From Vicugna pacos (Eukaryota; Chordata; Mammalia; Artiodactyla; Camelidae): 64,000 nucleotides of DNA. The DNA lies in the NCBI RefSeq assembly GCF_048564905.1, contig NC_133023.1, positions 9,563,001 to 9,627,000 of the forward strand, in the 5' to 3' direction. Both the position numbers and the translations under genes were made by a program. Positions 26,901-41,900 of the stretch are shown piece after piece. The first letter of the stretch is position 1. Each line of letters begins with the position of its first letter. The notes beneath the pieces are model-generated. The model did no database searches and was not told the DNA's origin. It worked only from the letters and a program-made list of their open reading frames with translations.

Positions 26901-29900
26901 ACTCATCAAACAAACGGAGTTCCTCATTTGGGTCAGGTGTCTGGATACAGAAATGGATAAAACCAAAAACCAAATCCTGCCTCTGCCACACCTGCATCAT
27001 CGCCCTCACCACCACCACCATCATGAGGCTTTGGGTTCCCATCCTTGGGGCTGGAGGTAGTGGCTCCCTGCCTCCAATCCAAGGGTTGTTTATTTTGACT
27101 GATAACACACAGTGTTAAAAAGATTTTGATCATTTGAAAGAAAAATAGGAGAGACAATATGAGAGAGAAAAAAGACGCAGACAACAGAAAGAAGGAGAGG
27201 GACCTTGGCACTTACCCTGGAATGACTGTAGTCTCTTCCAGCTCACAAATTGTACTCCTTGTGTTAAAACTTCTGTGTTGACATGCAAAACTGGCTGACT
27301 GTGGTCTGGGAGGCTTTCTTTTTCTTTAAATGTCACTGGAGGTGTGGCAATACTAAGCAAAGTTTTGATAAACTTGTATTCTCTGGGTAGAGGGATGGCG
27401 GGGTGGAGGGCTGGCGATCTAGTTAAGAAGCAAAACCATTTCCAGTATCTTAAAGGTAAACACAGACTAGAGAGGAAGCAGATCTTCCTCTGTGTTGCCA
27501 TGGATTTCTTTGTCACACAGAAGGCGGCCAAGTTTGACATGGGGACATTGCACTGCGTTAACTACAGCTGTTCGTCTATGGTCAAACAACCTTCTTTCCA
27601 CAGCTACGTGTGAACCTGGATGCAAGTTCGGGGAGTGTGTGGGACCAAACAAATGTCATTGCTTTCCAGGATACACTGGGAAAACCTGCAGTCAAGGTCA
27701 GTACTGCAGACCAGGCTGGTGATACAAACCTACCCAGAGCTTTCAGAAGCAGTTCAGCCATCACAGCGAGGGGTGTGGGACCCAAGAACGGTGCTCAGAA
27801 TTTTGTAGATTTTAACTTGAATCTTCAAATGAAAGTGATTTCAATACCAGATCTTTCAGTCTCTTCTAGAAAAATGAAAAAGGCATGCTGATGTTTTTGT
27901 TAAGATGCCAGATAAAAGACCTTTTTCCACTAAACAAATTGCGTTTATTATGTTTTTAAACTACTGAAGTAATACCTGTCTTTTACTAAAAAAAATCCAA
28001 CAGTGCAAAAGGCTATAAATTAAACAATGAGCTTGTCCACCCCTAGGAGCTCCTCTTCCCATAGTTAGCAGTGTGTCCTCCACCCCTGCAGTTCTTTTTC
28101 TATTATTGTACAAACATGAATATTTCTTGTGGGCATCTTTGCATGTCAGTGGATACAGGACTATCTCCTACTTTCTAAGGCTGTCTCCCAGTCCCTAGAG
28201 AAAATGCTTTTATCTTTTATGTAAAAAATGCTTTAATTAACCACTATCACTTAAGTTGTCCCTAATGTTTTGCCATTACAAACAACGCTAAATCAGACAT
28301 CATTCTATGCATGTCTTTGCACCCTTGAGTGAGTATTTTTATAGGGTAGATACCTAAAAATGCAATTGTTAGGTTAAATGACAAGCATATTTTTTATTGT
28401 CATTGATAGATTTTTAAAAGGCCATTTATAACTTTTGTCATAGGTTGTTTATCTGAAGACATTAAAGAGGTTATACTGTCAAGAACAGCAGTTCTCAACC
28501 TGGGCAGTTTTGTTTCCCAGGAAGAGTTGCCAGATAAATACAGATCCCCAGTTAGATGTAAATTTAAATATAATTTTATTTTCAATTTCAGTATCAATTT
28601 CAGATAAACAACGAATAATTTTACAGTGTACATATGTTCCTAATATTGTATGGGACCTAGGTATACTAAAAAAGGGTTAGTCATTTTTTCTGAAATTCAT
28701 ATTTAACTGGGAATCCTGTATTTTTATTTGTTCAATTTGGAAACCTTACTCCAGGGGACATCTGGTAAATGTCTGAAGACATTGGGAGGGATTCCTACTG
28801 GCATCTAGTGGGGTAGAGACCAAGGATGCTGCTAAACATCCCACAGTGCCCAGATCAGCCCCCACGACAGAATGATCTGCCCTAAAATGTCAATGGTGCT
28901 GAGGCTGAGACACCCTGCCACGAAGAAACCTGGACTAATTAAGACAGGGTCCCCATGGAGGGAGGGTGTAGCTCAGTGGTAAAGCGCATGCTTAGCATGC
29001 ACAAGGTCCTGGGTTCAATCCCCAGTACCTCCATGAAAATTTAAGAGAGAGAAAGAGAGGAGGAAGGGAAGGAAGAAAGAAAAAAGAAAGAATCCCCAGT
29101 CCTAGAATGCAGTTGAGCAAAGCGTAGCAGAGCAGTGCAGCTGCGCTGAAGAAAGGCTGGCTCGGGTTCTAGAAGGGCAGGCACGCGCTCCACTCTGTCA
29201 TGCCAAGCCCGGAGGTGAGCTGCAGGTGCCCAATAGCCTTCCTTTGAGCGGCCAGCCCCGCGGCCTCAGAGAGCAATCTCTGGCTCCCTTCTGTCCCAGC
29301 ACCAGCTCAGCCGCCACGGTGCTTCTTAGAACCGCGTCCAACTGCTTGAGGGAGGCGCGTCACGAGTCATGCTCTCCTAAGTCATAATTCAGCTGTGTCC
29401 CTTTCCAGGGCTTTCACACCAGAAAAGCTGTTTTTCCATATGTCTTGGATTCTGTACCAAGATACCTTCTCAAGAGAGTTGAAACAGAGAAGACATTTTT
29501 CATGCTGATTTGCAAGTCCCAGTAAAATACTCACTTTGAGGGAGTGGTCCAGTTGGCTCAGGTTTGGGACGGTCTGTCCTCCTCCCATAGCCTCCCTGCC
29601 CCGGGACAGCTTGATCAAAGTCCACATGTATCTACTAATGGCCACAGGTTTCAACCCTCAACTGATGTCTTTCCCCAGAATGCTTCTTCCAAGAGACGCC
29701 TCTGCGTTAGGGCCAAGTTAAGGGGTATTCCTGGCTTTCCCATTATGTCCAACCAGCTTTTTTAAATTCCTGCTTTTGAGGTAGTTAGGATCCATGCAGG
29801 AGATAATAGGGTAGCAGGGACTGGCAATGGAGAAGGGGGTTCAGATGTCTGGCTAAGGCATCGGAAAAGCCCCACGTAAGGTTCTTTTCAGAGGTGAAAG

Positions 29901-32900
29901 CGTCCACCTCTTTATTTTCAAGGATGCCCTTGACCTGTTGCCATGCTGAATTTTGACCTTACGTGGAATTTGGTTCTTTTCTCTGTCTTCCTTAAGGGAG
30001 TTAAGACATAAGGCACCCATGTGACCACATTCCCAAAGATGAGACCCATGATTGCTTTTAAAGTTTTATTTTCCTTCTGTATCATTTTTAATTTAATTTA
30101 AAAAAGCCAATTCATTTGTAACGTTTAACACTTCAAACACTGAAGAGCACAGAGAAGAAAGTCACCTTCAGTCTTACCACCTGAAGGTAACCATTATTAG
30201 CACTTAAGAGCATTGCATCCCAGACATTTTTTCCTTTGCTTTTTTTTTTTAAAGCAAATTTTAAAGCAAATGGTTTTGCAGCCTTCTTATTTAACAACAT
30301 CCTCTGACCATCTTTACACGGGATTAAATATTGTCCTATGACCTCACCACCAATAATAGCTGCCTGGTGGGGCTCCCTCTGGAAAGACAATTTGGAGCCT
30401 AGACAATTTGGCCCAGCATGGGGCCGCCCAGAATAATAACTGAAAAGAAGCTGTGCTGTTGGCATGTGACATAGGCTGCCTGGGACAGCATTAAAGGCAG
30501 AAGTATCTAAAGTATATATTTCTAACTTTTTATTCAAGTAGTAAACATACAAAATTGTACATTCATTGGAAATGTACAACTCAAGGAATGTTCAAAGACA
30601 CCCATGTAACTGGTATTCAGATAGGGAAATAGGAACTTAACAGCCTACCTGAAGACCCCTTCTCCCCTCCAGTCACTTGTCCCCAGCCCCCAGCAAGGAA
30701 CCGTATCTTGACCTCTTCCTGCAGAGTCGTGGTGCCTGGTTTGGTTTTGTTTTAGTTGTGGGTGGTTTTGAATGTACGCATTTGTATCCAGCTTCTCCCA
30801 CACCATGTCTGTGACTGTGACCCATGGTTGCTTGTACTTACACTTTGTTCGGTCTCATTGCTATATGGTATTCCATCACATGAGTCTCCAAATCATTTAT
30901 CCGTCCTTCCACTGGGAGAGATTTGAATTCTTTATAGTTTGGGGCTATTAAGAGTAGTGCTACTGCGGTCATGTTAGTACATGTTTCTGTGGTGAGCAAG
31001 TATCCATGTTTCTGTTGGACACGTGCCCAGGAGTGGAATTGCTGGGTGGCCGTTATGTCTATAGCTAACTTTTCTGCTGTCAAACAGTTTGCCAAAGTAG
31101 TTGTGCCCATTTACATCCCCTCCAGCGGAGTATGATTATTCCATTTGCTCCACATCCTCACCAGCCCTTTAATGATGGTCGGAGAAGAGGTGAGTCATTG
31201 CCCCTTGTACCCACCTCCACGGGTGGGGTCCAGGGAGGCCAACCCAGTTCCACATCTGGATGTTTCCCCATTCAGTTAACCTTTCTCCATTTTCTGACTC
31301 CTGCCTGCAGATGTGAACGAGTGTGGAATGAGACCCTGGCCGTGTCAACACAGATGTATGAATACACATGGTAGTTACAAGTGCTTCTGCCTCAGTGGGC
31401 ATATGCTCATGCCGGACACCACGTGTTCCAGTAAGTTTCAGCAGCCAACCTGGAGCCTTGACTTTTGCCATTTGATGCTTGGGGAAAAGTTGACTTGAGT
31501 AATTGGGGAGGGGGTAAGTACCCAAAAGACTCTTAACATTGCCTCAGGCCAAAACATCTTTGAACACTTATTTTATTTTTAATTGGGGTGAAATACCTAT
31601 AATGTGAAATTCAGCATTTTGACCATTTTCAGGTGTCCAATTCAGTGGCATTTTGTACGTTCACAGTGTTGTACAAACTATCACCACTGTCTAGTTCCAG
31701 AACATCTTTACCCCAAAAGGAAACCCCGTCCCCATTAGCAGTCACTCCCTACTCATCTTCCCCCCAGGCCCCCGCAGCCACTAATCTGCTTTCTGGATTT
31801 GCCTATTCTGGCCACTTAACTTTTTACATAAATAGACTAGCTGAGCAGAAAAATAAGTTCTATACATATGTGCAGGAGTGTTTTGGATTTCTTCATGAAA
31901 ATAAGCATCCTGAATCAAATACGCATATTGTTTTAGGAAAGTGATAAAGTTAAAGTCCATCTTGGGACATCAGTGCTCCCCACCGACTACCTTTCTCACG
32001 CCCCTTGCCCCACGCTCAAAGATTAGTGCCTCTTCTTGGAAATACATTCTGATTCACATTCCTGGAAAGAAAAGCCCTTCTCTGATAAAGAGAACCCAGC
32101 CCGTGTCCTGTGGGAGGGTGCGTGTCTGTATCTATTCACTGATTGAGAAGGAAGCCTTTTTAGGTTTTATGTTGCAACTGAGAACCAAACCCATCCTCCC
32201 TGTTTCCCCTCTCCCTCCCTTCTCCCCGTCTCTCTTTCCTCTGCCCTGCAGCCCTCAACAAACCTGGAGCCTGTGCCCATGGTTGCAGAGTCCCGTGGAC
32301 TCCCCAGCCCATCCTGGGCTTCCCTCAATTGTGCGGTCTGGTTCATGCACGGCTCGCTGCCCCTCCTTGGCAAAGTGCCCCAACACCACCAGTCACCTGG
32401 ATTCTCATTAGCACACAAGCTTAAGAGATAAACTAGGATTTCCAAGAGTCTTTTAAAAAAAATCCTTATTATTATAAGTTAAACAAACCCGCAAGAGACA
32501 AATATGTAGCTTAATGAATTCTTGTAAGGCCGGCACCCATGCAACCACTACCAAATAGGACTGTGCCAGAATTGCCCCGACCGGTCCCGTGGGAACAGCT
32601 ACCCAGGGTTTTATAGTAATCACTTACCGTTTTTGAAAAGCTGTATGCTGATGGATGTTTCTGAAACATTCCGTGAAAGCCTAATTAGTGCCAAAAAAGA
32701 TATCTTTCTCCAAATGGAAAGATAGAATGAGGTAAACTTTGAAGATTAATTTTGAGAGAAGACAACTAAGGAGGAAAAGAATAAACTAGAAACATAACCA
32801 TCAGTGGGTGTTTGCTACATTACCGTGGCCTGTGTATCTATCCCTAATTATCTACTTCTGTTTGTAAGGGTTGCCTGCGCCTTCCTGTTTATAGCTCAAA

Positions 32901-35900
32901 AAAAGTGTCCAGATAGCCCTGGTCCTCTCTCCTGGAAGCTGATTTTCTGTCACCTGCCCCCTTGTAGTCTCTTTTGTCCAGCTGTGTGATTGGCATGTTA
33001 TGCATGCAGCTGGATAGAGAGAGTATATTCTCCGTGCTCCCCTGTTGTGGACACTTAAGATCTACACATACTGGACTCCTGCTAAGGAAATGCATTTTTG
33101 TGAGATAAGTTCTCTTTAGCAGTGACAGAAAAATCCAACTAAATTATGACATTTACCAAAAAAGCTGGAGGCGAGCAGTTCCAGAACAGGTCAGCAAGGA
33201 CTCCACCTCTGCCATCCTCAGGGTATTGATTTCATTCTCATGCTTGTGGCCTCCTAGTCACAATATGGCTGCCCCAGCTCCAGATATCACATGCAGATCG
33301 AAGGTAGGCAAGACAAAGGGGAAAGGAGTGATGCCAACTGAACAAACACCTCTTTTATGCCTGTCCCTTTTATCATGCAGCAGTATCTTTTCCAGAAGCT
33401 TCACTCCTTCTAGCAGACTTGTCTTAATATCTCTTTGGCCACAACTGAGGCATATGGCCACTCCTTGTTGCTGCAAGAGAAGCTGGGGAAAAACATAAGT
33501 AACTGATTTTCTAGCCTCGGTGATGGGAATGGCTTTTGGGTAGCCCATCAGTCATATCTGCCACATGTTTTAACACAGGCACCTAGAAGACAAGGTTTTC
33601 TGGCTCGAGTGACTCTCACTGAGGCCAGATGTGAATGGAGAGATTGCTAGAATTTGCATTCTTTTTAATTTTATTTATTTCATTGGGGGGGTGTAATCAG
33701 ATTTACTTGTTTATTTTTGGAGGAGGTACTGGGGATTGAACCCAGGATCTTGTGTATGCTAAGCATGCACTCTACCACCTGAGCTATACCCTCCCCCTAG
33801 AATTTGCATTCTTTTACCCTAATTACGCAGACTGATCATCATCTTAAGAGGTTGCATTTCAGCCAATAATAGAGACCTGCCGGGTGGCACAGAGGAGTGA
33901 TTAGAGCTGGTACAGGAGGAGAGAGAGATGCAGTCTCTGGTAAATGAGGGGCGTGCCCTATCTAATGAAGGTCGCATGCGGTACTTTGGCCAACAAAACA
34001 GACCCCGGGGCCACCAAGACACCACCCCTGCCCAGATTCCACTTGGTTCTCCATTTGGGACTCAGGCAACGAAGCTTATCCTCGAATACCATTTCACGTG
34101 TTTGGTTTAATGTCCCAGATGTCAGAGATCATTTCTCAGTAAGCACTTTTTACCATCTCGTGGGGGCTAATCTGTGCCTACTTTTGCAGACTCTAGGACG
34201 TGTGCGCTGACAAACTGCCAGTATGGCTGTGAAGACACGGAGGGAGGGCCACGCTGTCTCTGTCCATCCTCCGGCCTCCGCCTAGCCCTGAATGGAAGAT
34301 CTTGTCTAGGTAGAGCGGCCAAAGTCGCCTCCACTCCCCCACCCCCACCCCCACCTTCTCCCTTTACTGAATCCTCCTTTTTCATTCATCGCAGCCTGCT
34401 TGTAGACTAGTCATTGAAAGCTCCTAAAACTACAGACTTATGTCCATTTCTGAGACAATGTTTTTAGCAACATATGCTCTAGAAACACTTTGTGATGCTA
34501 GAAAGAGCACTTCTCTATTATTTTTGGATTCCCTAATGCATGGTGGAAAAAGATGTAAAAGTAATTTTAATTTAGTGTATTTACCCTGCACATTTTCTTT
34601 CAACTACCAAATTGTATATATTCCTAGTACTGTATTTCATTATATTGCACTATAAATATATAATATTTAGAGCAAGTGAGCATCTAGCATTAATTAGGGG
34701 TGTCAAACCAAACAGAATGTTGAAAAAGTTCTTAATTTTGTTTGATTTAAATAAGCAAATAGCAGTATGAGTTACTATTCTAACTTCTGTACTGCGATAG
34801 AAGTATTTTTCTGTCAAGGGTGCTTGGTGCCTGTTTACTCTAAATGTACGTAACTTGATAAACTGCATTTCAGAAGCGCAGCCAAATAGATCCTAAATCA
34901 TTTCAACACTTTTTTTTAGAAACCTGTGTAAATTAAAACTTTGGCTCTACTTTTTGAGAGTAGTCAAAGATTTAATTCATTTCAGGAGATTTAGTACTCT
35001 TTGGTAAAGTCGTATTTATATGATAAGGCTAATTCTTGATCAAACTGAATCCAGATTTTCACCCACTTCTTTGGTTTGCCGGGTGCCGTTTTTATTGGAG
35101 GGGAAAGATGATGGGCACAAAAGTGATCCCCCCAAAATAATTTCACTCAATCCAACGCTTGTTTATTAATTATTTTAAGAAAGCAGAGGGAGCTGTAAGT
35201 CAGCACCAACTTGCGTGTTTAACCACAGTTGCAAAATAACAACTTGACATCTATTTGCCTCGACCTCTGAAACTTAAGGCAAAGCCTGAATCTTAATGGC
35301 TCGGTGACCGTAGCAGTCAGCCCCTCTGTGACGTGACTCTCCACAGTAGAAAAGGAAGGAAGCCTGTTTTCTGTTGAAGTGGCATCATTACATCATTATA
35401 CTTGACCCACAATGTATGTTTAAGTACATTCTTAGGAAACCACATTTCTGTGATTTGGAACAATACGGCAGAACTTAGAGGAGCTTGCTAATGAAATACT
35501 TCTTTTGTAAGATGCAAAATTTAAATGTTTGTGTTTTGGGTTTGCCATACCATATCCATAGCTAGAAAAATGCTAATTCGGTCAGCAAAAGATAATGTAT
35601 ATGTACAAAATGCCAGACATATGCTCCCTGCCCCAGAAAAGCCAGGGCCTAACAGGAGAGAAAATGTGAACAATAAGTAGTCATTACAGCGAGATAATGC
35701 CTCTAAAACACGACGTGCAGAGTGACAGATCCACAAAGGGAAGGACTATGAGTAAGCCTAGGGGGCCTCGAACACTTCTTGGAGGACGTGATGCTGCTCC
35801 CAGGGTAATCAGAGCTGTCCAGCGAAGAAACCGGATGTGCCCGGGCATGGGGGTATTTTGGAGGGAGGGTACTTTCTTGCACCCCCTGACATCTCCTGGT

Positions 35901-38900
35901 TCCCCATCCTAGATATTAATGAATGTGCTTCTGATAAAGCCATCTGCCCCTACAATCGAAGATGTGTGAACACATTTGGGAGCTACTACTGCAAATGTCA
36001 TGTTGGTTTTGAACTGAAATATATCAGTGGCCGATATGACTGTGTAGGTAAGAACTGGTGGCACCTATTGTTTTCTTCCTCTCCCCATCAAACCCGTAGG
36101 CTTTCTCTACAGATTTTTTTTAATTGAAGTTTAGTTGATTTACAATGTTGTGTTAGTTTTTTGTGTACAGCAAGTGATTCAGTCATACATGTACATGTAT
36201 TTCATATTCTTTTTCATTATAGGCTATTACAAGGTACTGAGTATAGTCCCCTGTGCTCTACAGTAGATCCTTGTTGTTTTTCACTTTTATATATAGTACT
36301 GTGTATCTTTTAATCCCAAATTCCTAATATATGCCTCCCACACCACAGGTATTTTGACATCAGTTCAGTCTGTTAGTTGAACAGTCTATTGTACTGACCA
36401 CCGTAACAACACAGAAAAAATTACATTTTTTTAAGTTTCTGGCATTTAGGGAACCCTGATAGCATGAATTATATGAAGCCAGGTCAATACACATTTAAAG
36501 TAAGTAACTTTGGTCTGTAGAGTTCTGGTAAGGAGGCAAATAGTTCAAGGTGATTTGGGGAACTTTTTAAAAATTGGGTTGGTTTGGTTTTGTTTATATT
36601 TTTGGTTCTATCTCCAGGTAACATATCTAAAAATAGAAATAATAAAGCATATTTACATTTGATATAACAAGGCCTGTTTAAGCTTGATCTCAGTGGTCTG
36701 TTCATAACAGTTACCATCAGGAGTGGCTTTAGGAAAATGTATGAGGGAGATGAAGGCACATGCTCTTTCTTCTCTCCTCCCCCAGCCCTTCTGCAGTTCA
36801 AGCTCCACATCCCCTAAAACATTCCCTTTCCAGGATCTCCAGAGCCGCTCTATGAAAAGATTCAGGTATTACTCAGCTATCAGCCTGGTTTTGGTGAAAT
36901 AAAAATCCTATCTCTTAGGGAAGGAATTCCAAGTCTCAATGAGTTGGTGAAGTGGGGTATTTGGGGAGCCCTTGGACACATCTCCATTGCCCTCGATAGA
37001 AGGCAGATGGGGCTTGTCCTGCAGTGAATGGACATCTGGGCTCCCTGTAGATTCCTGTTTATGTAACATGCACGTAACAGACGTGTGTGCATGACCTGGA
37101 ATGCTAACAGTGGGAAAAAAGTAGGATTTCTTTCAGCCCTACGCTCAGAGCTTCCCAGGATGTTTCCTGTGTGTCACGTTGGGGGTGACACTTGGTTCTT
37201 AGGTTTTGAATCATCTTGTGAAGCCTCCAGATCTCTTCCCTCAAATCTTCTCAAACACAGACGGGCTGATAAAATCCACGTGTCTCGTGGGCTGGAACCC
37301 TGCATCGCCGCTGCGGGCCCCTCCAGCTCTGTAATGCAGCCACGCTGGGTCAGAGAGTAGAAACTGGTTCCCTAGATGCAGAAGGGCAGGGTGGGAATTT
37401 ACATGGAGAGCGTCCAAAGGAAACAAATCTCTGATTTTAAAACTGATTATGATTAACGTCTGAGCCCCCTGGTGGCTATGTTAAAAACAATAGCCTATTT
37501 TGTGTGCAAGTGAGAAATAGCTAGAAAGTAGGACAGAGAAGAGGGCCAGTGAAGCTGTCACTTTGGAATTCGGCAAACTTTCCTCATCTAAACCCCACAG
37601 AGGAGCTCAGACCAGCCTGAGCCCCTGCTCCTGGCAGTCTTTGAAGAGAATGCTCAAATTTTTCAGACGATGTCCATGGTTCCTAGCTCATCTTGTCCTT
37701 TGTTGATTAGTTCCAGGCCCTTCCATGCATAGAATTTCTTTTCTGCTATTGTTGTTTAGTTCTGAATTAGACAGATGAAAAGTTAAGAAATGAAACCTCA
37801 ACATCTTACAGATTTCAGGAGTATTGATAAGCAGGAGCGGAGATCGCTGTGGGGGAGGCGAGCTGCAGACACACTCCCTACATACTGGGCAGCAGGCAAA
37901 GCCAGGGCTCTAGGCCAAGGCGCTGGGACTCTTACATACCTCTCGGTTCCCAGGCTGCACTTGGCTCGCTGACTGCGGGGAGCAGTTGGCCCTGGAGTTA
38001 CTCAAGTGCAAGGGATAGTCTTTCAGCAAATGCTGTTGCCACCAGGTTGTTGACGGGACTGTTCACATTTTTAGATATAAACGAATGTGCTGGGAAGACC
38101 CATACGTGCAGCCCCCACGCCAATTGCCTCAATACTCCAGGATCCTTCAAGTGTAAGTGCAAGCAGGGATTCAAAGGCAGCGGCCTTCAGTGTTCTGGTA
38201 AGTACACGTGGCCATGTTGTCTCAGCTCTTCGCAATAAAGCATTCTCTCCAATTCTCCTTCCTCCCTCCCCTTTACCTCCATAGGGGGATGTGGGACTGC
38301 ATGCGTACAGCGTTAGGAAATTTAACTGCCTGAGGCTTGTCTAATCAGACCACATCTCCAGTTCTGCCTGAAGTGGTAGGCACTACACTTAAAGTACAGC
38401 AAGTGTTCTGGAGATTTTTCTGGTCACAACATACTTTCAAATCATGAAAATAAGATTTGAGGACAGACGACATTGAGCAAATGTATCTGTCAGGATAGCC
38501 TAGGTGATGGTGCAGTAATGAGCAGTCCTGAAATGTTAGTGGCTTAGAACCACAAGGTTTTTTTTTTTTAATTGAAATATAATTGATTTGAAATGTCATG
38601 CTAGTTTCAGGTGTACAGCAAGGTGATTCAGTTATACATATATATATATATCTATTCTTTTTCAGATTGTTTTCCATAATAGGTTATTATAAGATACTAA
38701 ATATAGTTCCCTGTGCTGTACAGTAGGTCCTTGTTATTTATCTGTTTGATATATAGTAGCATGTATCTGTTAATCCCAAACTCCTCATTTCTCCTTCCCC
38801 CCTTTCCCCTTTGGTAAGCATAAGTTTGTTTTCTATCTCCTTGAGTGTCTTTATGTTTTGTGAATAAGTTCATTTATATTATTGTTTAGATTCCCCATAT

Positions 38901-41900
38901 AAGCAATATAGGGAATTGATCTTTCTCTGTCTGACTGATTTCACTTATGATAATCTCTAGATCCATCCATGTTGCTGCAGATGGCATTATTTCATTCTTT
39001 TTATGGCTGAGTAGTATTCCACTGCATACGTATAGCATATCTTCTTTATCCATTAATCTGTCAATGGACATTTAAGTTACTTCCATGTCTTGGCTATTGT
39101 AAATAGTGCTGCTGTGAACATTGGGGTGCATGTGTCTTTTCAAAGTAGAGTTTTTGTCTTTTCCTGATATATGCCCAGGAGTGGGATTGTTGGATCATGT
39201 AACTCTATCTTTAGTTTTTAAAGGAACCTCCATACTGTTCTCCATAGTGGCTGCACCAGTTTACATTCCCACTAACAGTGTAGGAAGGTTCCCTTTCACA
39301 GACGGTTTTTAACCTTGTGAATCAGAACTTTTCCCAGAACGCATAGCCAAAACAAAATACGATGAAGCTGACATCACTTTATCATTATCCTGAAGCCTCT
39401 GTTCACTTTTTTCAGTGTTTAGAAGACAGTCCCATTGTTGCTGCTGGTGAATTCCTTGATGCTTAGGTGGTGAACTCTGAGATTGATAAACCACTTGTAT
39501 AACAATGAAATGTCAGTGCTGTTAACAGCTACAGCAACAATCACGGCTTCTTTCTCACTCAAGCTACATCCGGAGAGAGTTGTCAGGGTGTTTCTTCTCC
39601 ATGTAGTCCCTTTGGGACCCAGGCTGACAGGCCCCATGGTATTACGGTACCACGGTGTCAATCCGAGGCCTTTGCATTTGTCACTACAGGGAAAGAAATG
39701 TGCACAATTACGTAACAGCTCTTACTTAATTCACGTTGGAAGCAGGGGCAAAAATGTGTATATAATTCTGCTGTGTGTCCCGAAAGAGAAGAAAACTAGA
39801 AACCCCGAAGAGCACACCGAATGTCTGTCGAGGCAAGCCAGCGCTGATGCCAGCACCGAGTACTCCCCTGGCCCGCGACGTCCCACGACGTTTAATCACC
39901 TGGGTTTACCCTATGACCATGTCCCTTTCAGCACTGGCTCGTCGTGTGCCTAGATTTGTTTACTGCCCTTACCCTCCTCTCTCAGAGACCCCTTAGCAGC
40001 CTTCCCACATGTTCCAAGAAGTGTGGCTGCAAATTGTCCCTTGACCTGTGTCACATCCTGTGCCCCCATCTGGTGATGCTCCCGATGACATACAGAATGG
40101 CCACTTGGTGATGCCCAAAATGAACTGTCAGCACCATGATGGTCGCCGAGCACCGCACCCACAGAAGGCTCACAGCTCCCCAGTGGGCTGTGGATGAGTG
40201 GCACTGGACGAGGGGGTGTGCAGAAGAATATAACCAAAGGAAATGAGTCTGGAAATCACATGCTCTGAAGAACTGCTGAAAGAACTGGGCAGCATTTAGC
40301 CTGGAAGAAAACAACTGGAAAAGCATCAGTTGTGCCTGTCAGTGTTTAAAGGAATGTAAAAGAAAAGCGGCTGCCCAGAGGTGACTAAGAGCTGTCGGTG
40401 GGGTTGCGTTCTCTTTTACAAATGCCCACCGGCTATCTCAGGGTGAAGCAGAGAACCCCGTGGCCTAGGGAAGGTCCACTGCCCAGCCTTTCGGGCCGGG
40501 GGCTCCGGGAAGAATTCCTGCCTTGGGCTGGAAATGGGATTCAGTGGCTACTCGATCTCCAGCACCTCGATGCTATGGTTTCTGTCCCTGTATGTAGATG
40601 TGCCCATGATGTCCTTCTGAAACCTGATTCAGAGACAGACAGGGAGTGGCCTCCTATGCAGGGCTGTGCATGGGTGGGATGGCAGGGAGGACACCATCAT
40701 TCTGAGAGATCCTCAGAGAGGAGACTGAATCGCTCAGCTTTCCAAATAGGATCAGTGGCCAAGGACTCCTTCCCACCACCAAATTTGAACACGTCCGTTC
40801 CTGCCTCACTTGTGTCAAGCCGTGTGGTGTAATGGTCCACAGTGCAGGAGCTCCGAAGGTGTGAACTTCAGTCCGAGCTGTGCCCCATACTGGCTGTGAC
40901 CTCTAGCAGGTTGCTTAACCTCTCTCAACTCAGTTTCCTCCTTGGAGCTCCCTGACTTCAGGGAGGCGGGTGGACAGTTCCGTGCGTATCCTGAGCCCCA
41001 GTGCAGTGGGCTCTCTCTGCATCGTGGTCCTGCGGCTTTCTCTAAAGGGCTGCCCAGCCCCCGAGTTCACACCCCTAGGGACATTCCTCAGCAGTGAAGG
41101 CCAGGAGTCTGGGCGTAAGTGCCCCGGTTCCCCTTCACATGGTGGGACAGTTCGGAGTTGGTTCTGTGCTGGTTCCCAGATGTCCCCAGCAGGGCTGAGC
41201 CCCAGCTCCTCACCTGCTCACTGAGGCACCATTTGGGGCTTTTCTCCCTTCTCCTCTCACTGTCCCCCTACCCCTACTTCTGCCTCCTAGAATTACTTCC
41301 CAAGTAAGTCACCGGCACCCAAATCCTTGTCTCACGTTCTGCTTGGGAGGACCATCTGAGCAGTTTGTCTCTCATAGGTTCATTGTGAGATTTGAATGCG
41401 GTAACAGAGGTAGAGAGCTTCCTTCAGCTGGACACACAGCGGAGGCTCAAAAAAGTTAGCTGGGTTGTTAGTGTTATTGGCACCATTGCAATCATATTCG
41501 TGAAGGGCTAGCTACTCTTTACTCTGAAATCCTGTAAAGGTAAATGCAAAAAATGCCGTGCATACAAAAAAAAAAAGCCTCAGGAAAATACTTAAAGGGC
41601 TTAGCTCCAGCTCAGAATGTATTAAATGCTGAGTAACTATGCACTAGTAGTAGGAGTAACAGCGGCCGTGGCTTCTTTACCAAAATTCAACAATTGTTCC
41701 CATTGGAAAGCAGCTTCATTAGTTATCAGAAATACACTTAGTCATTAGAAGTTCAATTTATATAGAGTATATTCAAGAACATAGGTGTTGCTACAACCAG
41801 GCCATCCCAGTATTTTTTTCCTTCAATAATAGCATAAACAGAAGTTTGGAGGTATGGCCTGGAAAAAGTTTGTTGAACTCAGTAAAAGATTTTCAACATT

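Noticed and set aside
28961-29032. A functional tRNA-Ala gene
   Set aside because: The sequence has the SINE tail and matches the dispersed family, the acceptor stem is imperfect and no pol III terminator lies directly after it.
30133-30579. A 148-codon minus-strand open frame in intron 3
   Set aside because: It overlaps old antisense L1 sequence and contains no recognisable protein motif.
31941-32411. A 156-codon plus-strand open frame in intron 4
   Set aside because: Low-complexity Ser/Pro/Leu composition, no domain, and located in an L1-rich intron.
39483-39953. A 156-codon plus-strand open frame in intron 7
   Set aside because: It spans an old LTR-like repeat and unassigned intron DNA and has no domain or supported splice sites.
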